Shown: positions 56,883 to 64,000 of the stretch, in pieces
Layout: each line of letters starts with the position of its first letter
How positions within the stretch are numbered: position 1 is the stretch's first letter
The notes under the pieces: model-generated
What the model saw: only the letters and a program-made list of their open reading frames with translations
Told to the model about the DNA's origin: nothing
The model's database searches: none
NCBI GenBank assembly: GCA_030248215.1
Contig: JASANG010003140.1
Span: 1 to 64,000 of the forward strand
DNA length: 64,000 bases
Direction of reading: 5' to 3'
DNA from: Enoplolaimus lenunculus
Lineage: Eukaryota; Nematoda; Enoplea; Enoplida; Thoracostomopsidae
Made by a program: the position numbers and the translations under genes

Positions 56883-59800
56883 CTACAAAATTGTGCCTGC
56901 CGTGTTACTGTTGTGTCAGTTGTAATATAATCATTAAGGCTTACTCCTATGGTTGCTGGGACATGTGGTTTTTACATATTTCTGGAACAAGCCAACCAAA
57001 ACTAAAATTCTGTGGTTAGTAATTTATACATTTCATAAAAAATGCGTCTGGCTTTTTGTTCGCTTCGCTCGCGATATTTCCTTCTCAATTCTACCTAAGC
57101 TGACATTTATTTGCCTATGATTTATGCGCCATTCACAACTACGTGCATTCACGGTGTGGAAATAAAAATATTTAATTTCGGGAACACTTATTTTTGCACG
57201 GGAAGGAGGAAATTAATTCATGGTTTTTATAGTTTACGGAAATCACAAAACGTATTTTTAAACTGTATCTGGAATTCAAATTGAGATGTCAAAATCTTCT
57301 TTTCAATTTCCGTTTTGATAAAATTGATCCTTAAAACAAAGGGAAAATGCTTTTGCTGATTTTAATGGTAACGGTAAATTGAATTTTGTAAATTAAATGT
57401 TTAGCGGGAACAGTCAACTGCCATAGACGCTGTAGGGAAATTGAAATGTAAATTAGCAAAAGTTTAATAGTATTTCCTTATACCGTAATAAGACCAAAAC
57501 AAGCAAACAATCTACTTACTGTGAGATAGACTTAGCGTCGGAACTTTATTTGACCTGTAAGTGACCTTTATTACAATATATATTATGAGAGCTCTGAATC
57601 GGATGTTGTGTTGACACTAACAGGAAGAATTGAGGGGTACCGCATCCATAAATGGCTTCATGTTAGCATAATGCTTACAGAGTGAGATAATAAAAACAAC
57701 TGTCAGCTACATGTATTATGCTTTGAAAATTTTTTTTGCCATGTTATAATATTTTATAGCTGAGCTTGATTTCTTATTGATGCAAGGGGCAATTTAAAGA
57801 GTTCATAGAACACTTCGCTCTAAATTGTTTAGTTGTACCGAAAGTTGTTGCACAATAGATACAAAAGCCCCTTAGGAGTAAGTAGGCCTGAGACGTATAT
57901 ATTTTGGCTTTTGCGTTAGGCTCAGACTAGGCTCAGTGCCGGTCCCTTAGCCCGTAAATTCTTTTGAAGTATACGAACTATGACCACATATGTATGTCAG
58001 ATGCAATCCCGTACGTCGGCGGTAGTTATGGCAGCACTTTAAATGAACTTTTATTATACGTATTTGACCTTATTAAAATTTAAAACAAAATCATTAGAGG
58101 GGCCACAACTGTTAAATACGGCGCATAAAATTTGAGATGGGGCGCAGACAATTTCGGACTAAAACAACTGGGGGGAGGGGATAATTTAGTTTTTAGGAGG
58201 GACAAATATATTTGGGGGCACAACCGTCGAATACGGCGCATAAAATTTGTGAAGGAGGGCAGACAGTATCGGACTCAAACAACTCATGACACGATAAAAT
58301 GCAAGAATAAGTTTCTTAGTTTCAATGGAAACCGTGTCAGAGATTCTTACATCCTAAAGTGACATGAAATATTAAATGCACGTATGACCTTTTGAGGGTT
58401 TAGATCAAACCCTTCAGGTATTTTTTGCATTGTGCATATCATGACCTCCCCTGTGTGTTTTTACATCCAAATCAAATAGATTTATAGTTAACTGGTACTG
58501 GAGTTTTTTGCAGTCAAACAATGTTGGTGATTACTATTTCATTGCCCCAATGGTTTCCGTAAACAAATGTTCATAAGTGTGCTTTACTGTATAGAACAGA
58601 GCCGTACAGTAGTATTCCTAAGCTTAAACGTAAGAATAAGCTTAAATAGTCTGAGAAATAATTGTTAAAATTTTGCGATATTTTGCCACAGAATTGAGTT
58701 GCTTTAACCCTACACTAACGCACACTAAACGCAGCAATTTTATTAGTTTGGTATGTGTGCAACTAAATATTAACACGCAGTCGAACAACCACGCGTATGT
58801 ATTGTATGTATATGTGTTTTTACAGTTTGACAAGTGTTGATCCTACCTCAACGCGTGTCATAGAGCAATTTGTGACACATGTTGAGGTAGGGTCAACAGA
58901 GTTTTGCGTTGAGGTAGGGACCCTACATCAACGAGTGGCACAGACCACCCATTGACGTAGGGTCAACGGAAAATGTTCGCTGATGTAGGGTCAACGACTA
59001 CTCGTTAACCCTGGGATGGGACACATTTTTTGGCCAGGTCAAATTTTTTAATGTAAACGCCGCATAACGGTAACAGTTGTGCGAAAAATCAACTATTGGG
59101 GAATAGAAGTTCAGAAATCTTAAGTGTTTCCGAATTGGTTTCAATTTTGGAAACCAGTTTATGTTTGCTTCTCTACGCAATCAACTTCCCTCATGAAATG
59201 TTCCTATTTTTCATATTATCTCTTGTGGTAATCAGATAGGAAAAATCTTGCCTTGACTCACCATTTTCTGCAGTGTAGCGTCATGCTTTTGTACCGGTGG
59301 ATTCACTTTTGATTCATTTTGAATGTCAGGAACTTCAAACTTATCGAGTTTGTTGCCAACTAACATAACAACAGCGCCACGTTGAATTGAAGCTTGATCT
59401 GACGTTATTTGTTCAACAAGGCTGCGAGCGGTTTCAAAAGTACTCAACGATGAAATATCAAATACCACTATATAAGCGTGAGCGGTACGCAGTCCGTAGC
59501 TGAAACAAAAATGTTTGCTCATTAGGAAATAAACTAGCGAAACTTTTTTGAAATTTTGACTATTTCTTAAGTTAGTTCATTAGTTCGATCTTAATCTTTA
59601 TGTCTAAACCCAATACTTGCTGTTGCTGATAAAATTGTTTCCAAATTGCGGGTTACATATTATTGTAGTACTATAGAGTGATATCGTAGATAGAAGAATA
59701 GTTGTTGGTCAATACGCACGGCGAATATTCGGGTTATTTAAGAGCCCGTGGTAAGCGACTAATTTCTTTCCTAGTTAAGTTGTGTTTTTGGCTAAAATTT

Positions 59801-61895
59801 CTCGATAAGTAAATTTTTTGGCTGAAAGTTGTTTACGATGAAAAAGTCCTCAGTACCTTTGTAATTGTTGGAGAAACTTGGCAGTTGTGACAATTGCGTC
59901 AAACTTAGATACCTGCTTGGTGTTTACTGTATACTGCGCGCATCTACCACTTTTTTCCGTAAGGAAGCCATAATTATACAATTACTTAATTTATTTCCCG
60001 CAAGAGTTATGCAATTTTAATTTCTTTCTGTGTAAAAATTACTTCGCATAATTTATTAGCCCTAAGTGGGAACTAACGATTATTCTGAATTGTATTTCGC
60101 TAGAGTTTGAGATATCTCATAGTTGAATTTTCTTATCCAGAACTCTAAAGTTAGGCTGGCTTTATAATTTAAGGGAAGTCCCTGTGTTTTTGAGCAGAAG
60201 TAGAGTACTACAAAAATTGTTTATGAGCGGTTTGCTTGGATTGTACCTTTAAAGGGGGGCGTAATTTTACAATTTAGGGTTGGCAGTAGTGCGTATTATT
60301 TTTAAGTTAATACGATCGTGATCTACTAACATTACTGAATTGTGTACGTATTTTATTTTGGGCATGGCAATATTTACCTTAATTAATTCATGGTGCGTCC
60401 GTGAATGTTTTTATTGCGAGAATAAAAGATTTGGTTAATTTTCAACTAGCAACTCATATTTCAAAGTATAAACATAAAACCTTTTACCTGAGCTTTAGCA
60501 ACAACCCTAGTTTTGTACACAGTTTTAAAAATTTTAATTGTTTGAAGTCGAAGAGCAAAAAGTGGGAGCAAAATTAATTAATCAAAGAGTGGAAGCAAAA
60601 TTACTTAAGTCAGTCCCACGTTTTCATTGGTTTGGGTTAGACATAAAATGTCCAAACGTTTGTTAAATACGCTATAGTGTCCATTAAATGTTAACTAGAC
60701 AAGCCATGCAGTCCGTAATAGCCCACATAGCTAGTACAGGGTGCCATAAGGTATCAAAAACTATGTCCAGACGACTAAATTAAAGAGGTTCAAACACAAA
60801 CAGAAGCCAGTAAGGAATGTCTGTCGTTTTTACAGTGTCGATGCTGAAATTTTGGAGAGAGTCAAATTTTGGAGGAAATTTGAATTGTGCCAGGAAATTT
60901 AAATTTTGGAGGGAAAATTCAATAGTGACGGAGAAATTAATTGTAGGCGGGAAATTTAAATTTTTGGCGGAAAAATTCAATTCCGGTGATCAATTCGAGA
61001 TTTAGCGCCAAAAATTTGGAGAGAAATTAAAAATTTGAAGCGAAATTCAATTTAAATTTTGGCGGAAAATTTAAAAGTTGAATGAAAATTCAAATTTTGG
61101 CGCGAAAATTCAAATTTTGGCTGGAAAATCGAATTTTGAAAGAAATTCATATTTTGGAGTGAAATTTACGTTTTGTTGGTGAAAAATTCCAATGGTGAAA
61201 AATTCCAAATTTGCGGGAAAATTAAAGTTTTGGCGGGAGAACTCAAAAGTCGGCATGAAAATTCAATTGCGCGTAGTGCTTTGTGTACACAATTTGTGCA
61301 TTTGGTTGCTCACATACACGAAAATAGGTACACCGCCTACACTATACGTAGCCTACACTCCATTTTAGCAGTTGTGTTTTTCAAATCTTACTGGTTTGGC
61401 ATTGAAATATATACAGAAAGATTAAAAGATGCCAAACGAGAGCAACCTGTGGTAGGATGCTACCTGGTTCATTCATGTCCCTAAATTTGGCGTTGAGATT
61501 CGCAACCCCGCAAAACACTTCTTTACCATTGTAGGTTTAAGCTTTGTATAGTATAAGTTACACCTGCACAACTCCTTGCAAGAAATGAGAATAACACCAG
61601 CCCTGACTCGAACTGACCCTCGACACGAGTTCCATTCTTCAAACGAATCATTTGGAAACTTTTCAATCGCAGGAAGGTCAACAATTTTAATTTCGTATAT
61701 TTTATCGTTCATTAAAATAGTTGGGTAATAGACGCATTTTGACCGTGTAGGAGCATATCGCTCCGGGAGATCGAGAGTCATAAATCTGCGAATCAGTGCC
61801 GTTTTGCCTACTTTTGCAGCTCCAACGATGACCACTTTGATTACCAAGAGTAGCGGGTCAATTGGGTAAGGTGGACTCCTGTTTGTTGATAGCAT
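56147..61895 (-). CDS. RASL10-like small GTPase, 3 exons
   Basis: Exons on the minus strand: 61895-61618, 59499-59262, 56581-56147; phases 2 and 0 join correctly, 951 nt, about 316 aa. Exon 1 holds the P-loop GAAKVGKT, then LPERYAPT and YPTILMND, and VDLPAIEKFP in place of DxxG, with EEWNSCRG. Exon 2 holds TAHAYIVVFDIS and the base-specificity motif VGNKLDKF. Exon 3 holds VRKQYKCSYVECSAKFNW and ends with the CAAX-like CKIQ. The order EW..CRG..(L)R..HAYI.V.DI and the ECSAK.NW motif match vertebrate RASL10A/B. RASL10 proteins are membrane-associated Ras relatives of poorly known function. About 95 extra residues lie between NKLD and SAK compared with human RASL10B (about 200 aa). Start chosen at ATG 61895; the exon 3 acceptor is the least certain point. 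Confidence 0.82.
56583..56655. repeat. Short tandem duplication beside the GTPase exon 3 acceptor
   Basis: CACGTATCATCAGCTGACAA occurs twice about 30 bp apart (the second followed by TTAACATTTATACG). It lies just outside the proposed start of exon 3 on the minus strand. Confidence 0.6.
56857..56882. repeat. (AT)n microsatellite
   Basis: About 13 uninterrupted TA units in intron 2 of the GTPase gene. Confidence 0.85.
58097..58287 (+). repeat. Tandem pair of ~75 bp units
   Basis: GGGGCCACAACTGTTAAATA at 58097 and GGGGCACAACCGTCGAATAC at 58214 each start a unit continuing CGGCGCATAAAATTTG and ending ACTAAAACAACT or ACTCAAACAACT. The copies are separated by a G-rich stretch. In intron 2 of the GTPase gene; no coding signal. 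Confidence 0.6.
58828..59012. repeat. Inverted array of GTTGAGGTAGGGTCAAC-like units
   Basis: Variants of GTTGAGGTAGGGTCAAC and its complement alternate five or six times, some with CAACGCGTGTCA or CAACGAGTGGCA beside them. The stretch would form a strong stem-loop set. In intron 2 of the GTPase gene; it could be a small foldback element. Confidence 0.5.
59254..59277. mobile_element. Solo terminus of the 200 bp palindromic MITE overlapping a splice donor
   Basis: TTGACTCACCATTTTCTGCA then GTGTA differs by one base from the right end of copy 2 (37216-37242). On the minus strand this gives ACTGCAGAAAATG|GTGAGT, the end of exon 2 and its donor in the GTPase model. Confidence 0.55.
60840..61275. 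repeat. Degenerate minisatellite, unit like GGCGGAAAATTCAAATTTT
   Basis: About twenty imperfect units of 18-24 bp, all built on GGAAAATTCAAATTTTGG, fill intron 1 of the GTPase gene next to exon 1. Unit length and sequence drift, so this is an old array. The long open frames here are a by-product of the repeat. Confidence 0.65.
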
Positions 61896-62206
61896 TACAC
61901 TCCACACTGGTGTACCATGACCGGGAATTTGTTGCGGAAGTGTTTGTAGTTGAGGTTTGAGCGATGGTTTTCGAGATGTCTAAAATTTTTTGCAAAAGCC
62001 CAGTAGTAACGGCTTCGTAAATTTATTAATAATCATGTCAAAACGACTTTCATGTTTTACAAAAAATTGGTTTTACTGATGCAAAAATTAGTGGTTTACT
62101 GTGCTGGCAATTCGTTTTTGCAACAACGTGTTTCAAAAGATGCTGCTTGCAAAACGAAATGCTATTGTGTACATAGCTTTTTGGAACAATTTGCATTGTA
62201 TCACCA

Positions 62207-62305
62207 TTAACCCTTTCTCCCAAGAATATTTTCAATTTCATATGAGATGTAATTTCAACGTAAGATTCGATCCCAAGTTTCACGGGTGGGAGGCGTTTAC
62301 GAGTA
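62207..62305 (-). mobile_element. TTAA MITE with tRNA-like promoter, truncated copy E1
   Basis: Begins TTAACCCTTTCTCCCAAGAA and follows the family to GGGAGGCGTTTACGAG, then stops. Eleven bases later copy E2 begins in the same orientation. Confidence 0.65.
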
Positions 62306-62317
62306 AAAATTTTTTCA

Positions 62318-62557
62318 TTAACCCTTTCTCCCATGAATATTTTCAATTTCATATGAGATGTAATTTCAAGGTAAGATTCGATCCCCAGTCTCACGGATGG
62401 GAGGCGTTTACGATGACCCCTGAGCTATAGGAGCTTGACGCTCGAGCCCGTGTGCGCATATATGTTATAAATGTTAAACACTGCTGACAGTGTGTGTATT
62501 GCTCTTACATCATTGTATTTAGTTGCTCGTAGTATACTCCATGAGTGAAAGGGTTAA
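62318..62557 (-). mobile_element. TTAA MITE with tRNA-like promoter, copy E2 (complete)
   Basis: TTAA at both ends (62318-62321 and 62554-62557), left CCCTTTCTCCCATGAATAT, right inverted CCCTTTCACTCATGGAGTAT. The minus strand carries A box TAGCTCAGGGGTC and GGGATCGAATC. 240 bp. This copy best fixes the family's ends. Confidence 0.8.
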
Positions 62558-63799
62558 AGTAGCTGGAGCTGACTAAAATAAATTCTGTATTCAAACCTGA
62601 GTTAAAATATTGAACCACATTTACTGAATAGTTCCATGATTATTTAAAATTTTGATTTCTTAAAACATGCCAAAATTAAAAAAACTTCAGTTTAGCTTAA
62701 TGTATGTCGGAATAACGACTTCAAATTTTTGACTTGTCTCAAAATTAGACCAGTGAAAAATTAGCATCGGATACGCACCGTCAAGTACTAAATTTATTAC
62801 CTTTGCAAGAAAAAAATCTAATTATATACAATATAAGTACATATGCCAAGTCGCGTCGCGAGATTACATACTGGGCATCATTTTAAATTCTGATGACTTT
62901 TGGTTTAATGAGACGCCAAGCCAGACTCAGGATGATGCCATTTAGTAAAAGGCTAGCTTGCCAATCTGGCAATCTGTAATGGGCACATTTGAATTTTCAA
63001 TGACAGAGAACCCATGAGCTCATGACTTTTAAATTCAATCCCTCACGAAACCGGCTTCCTTCTCATACAACAAAACAGTACGAAATCCGAAATTACTTTA
63101 GCAGCGATTCTAGCAGTGTGAATATTGAACAGCTTATAAAAATTAGTCTAAAATTTAAGCCTACTCATTTCGGTCTAGTGAGAAGGCGGGCATTAGCTGA
63201 TCCAGAGTGGGTGGGCGGGCGTACGCCCCTCGTCAGAAATTATTTTGTGATAAAAGTGATAAGGTCACTAATTTTTCCCTTCAAGAAATTTCTTTGCGAT
63301 AAAACGATAAGGTCCAACTACATTATAATGATCCCTTCAGGAATTTTTTGATTGCGTTTCAAAACATTTACGAGCCTGCCCCTCGTCAGAAATTACTGTA
63401 TCCGCCGCTGAAAGCAGGACACCGCCAAAAGTAATATGGGCTGTTGTTTGTACGATTAAGCGTCAGTTTATTTATAATGTGGTTCTTTCCTCTTGAAATG
63501 TAAAACGACTCATGTATATATAGTTCGAGGGAAGGGTGACATTCGATAGCATCGGAGACAAACCAAATCAACACAATTTCAGGTGGCCAACGCAAGTATT
63601 TACTAGTCAGTAGCAGTCTTTTAAACCAAGTACCCAACCCTATTAGAGCAGTTGTATAATAAAAAATTATTTTTAGATTTGTATGTTTTACACTCATAGC
63701 AATCAGCTTTTTGGTCGTGGTACTTCCCTTAGAGCAACAAGTTAAAACAAGTGCTTGAGAAACGAAAATTGAGGTTCCGAAACCCAAAAACGCAAAACC

Positions 63800-63892
63800 G
63801 AGTTTCGGATATCCGGATATCCGGATGAATATCCGGCAAGCATTGCCGGATATCCGGATATGAAAAAATATCCGATGCCCATCACTATAAAA
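63800..63892. repeat. CCGGATAT-rich repeat, second copy (inverted)
   Basis: TTTCGGATATCCGGATATCC through ATCCGATGCCCATCACTATA, inverted relative to 53391-53485. Confidence 0.45.
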
Positions 63893-64000
63893 GATATAGA
63901 TTTTTGACCTGGAACTGATGAAAATACATATTTGGTTCCGCTGTAGCCCAAAAAACTATTTCTAGAATTGTGTTTTGCGCTCATAACAATCAGCTTCCGG

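Larger units (their letters stand above)
61896..64000. other. Upstream of the GTPase gene, repeats only
   Basis: Two TTAA MITE copies occupy 62207-62557 and a CCGGATAT-rich piece 63800-63890. A solo element end, GCCCATATTACTTTTGGCGG (inverted, near 63431), belongs to the TTAGGC MITE family. No exon or clear promoter motif was found. Confidence 0.4.

Noticed and set aside
60840-61275. CRISPR-like or regulatory array
   Set aside because: Units drift in length and sequence with no spacers; this is a degenerate minisatellite in a eukaryotic intron.
61173-61484. 103-codon frame upstream of GTPase exon 1 boundary
   Set aside because: Half of it is the GGAAAATTCAAATTTT minisatellite and the rest is antisense to intron and exon 1; no protein likeness.
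62101-62430. 109-codon frame and its antisense partner at 62.1-62.4 kb
   Set aside because: Both lie across two copies of the TTAA MITE, giving the repeated residues.
63386-63787. 133-codon minus-strand frame
   Set aside because: AT-rich, no motif, no splice context, and its edge overlaps a MITE terminus.

Overview
This is metazoan nuclear DNA from an AT-rich, intron-rich and transposon-loaded invertebrate genome. Single-copy gene pieces are short exons with ordinary GT..AG boundaries, separated by introns of about 0.1-2.2 kb full of small transposons. The genes (a non-mammalian-type nucleoside hydrolase, secreted astacin proteases with sushi, EGF and kringle modules, and a RASL10-type small GTPase) fit a bilaterian or other invertebrate animal. 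I cannot fix the phylum. TTAGGC, the nematode telomere unit, is everywhere in the window, but here it lies inside small transposons, so it is not evidence for a nematode or for a telomere.

Layout. 1-2689: a DNA element with ~64 bp terminal inverted repeats, loaded with other small elements. 2690-7075: intergenic, with a dispersed repeat and two back-to-back TTAA elements. 7076-13475 (+): a complete 5-exon nucleoside hydrolase (about 341 aa). 13529-16715: intergenic repeats. 16716-32287 (+): a 17-exon secreted protease gene, signal peptide / pro-region / astacin / CCP / EGF / CCP x3 / kringle x2 (about 758 aa). 32350-39174: intergenic repeats, including a 1.4 kb foldback and two 200 bp palindromic elements. 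39175-50902 (+): a tandem paralogue, astacin / CCP x2 / kringle x2 (about 599 aa), with nearly every protease exon the same length as in the first copy. 50903-56146: repeats only. 56147-61895 (-): a 3-exon RASL10-like GTPase (about 316 aa). 61896-64000: repeats.

How the genes relate. The two proteases are a tandem duplication followed by module gain or loss: all modules after the catalytic domain sit on symmetric phase 1-1 exons, and the copies differ by one EGF and two CCP exons. The nucleoside hydrolase (purine/pyrimidine salvage) and the GTPase have no evident functional link to them.

Mobile DNA. I can define several families from their ends and target duplications: (a) TTAA-flanked piggyBac-like elements carrying a tRNA-type pol III promoter; (b) elements with GGCCCATGT-type ends and 8-bp target duplications that hold the TTAGGC arrays; (c) ~440 bp TA-flanked elements ending TACTGTAGTGACCCGAATAA, one of them split by an element of family b; (d) 275-874 bp non-autonomous Helitrons in the protease introns; (e) 200 bp near-palindromes, one terminus of which appears to supply a splice donor of the GTPase gene. 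No viral element or CRISPR array was recognised. All gene models are built by eye from splice signals, phase and paralogue comparison.
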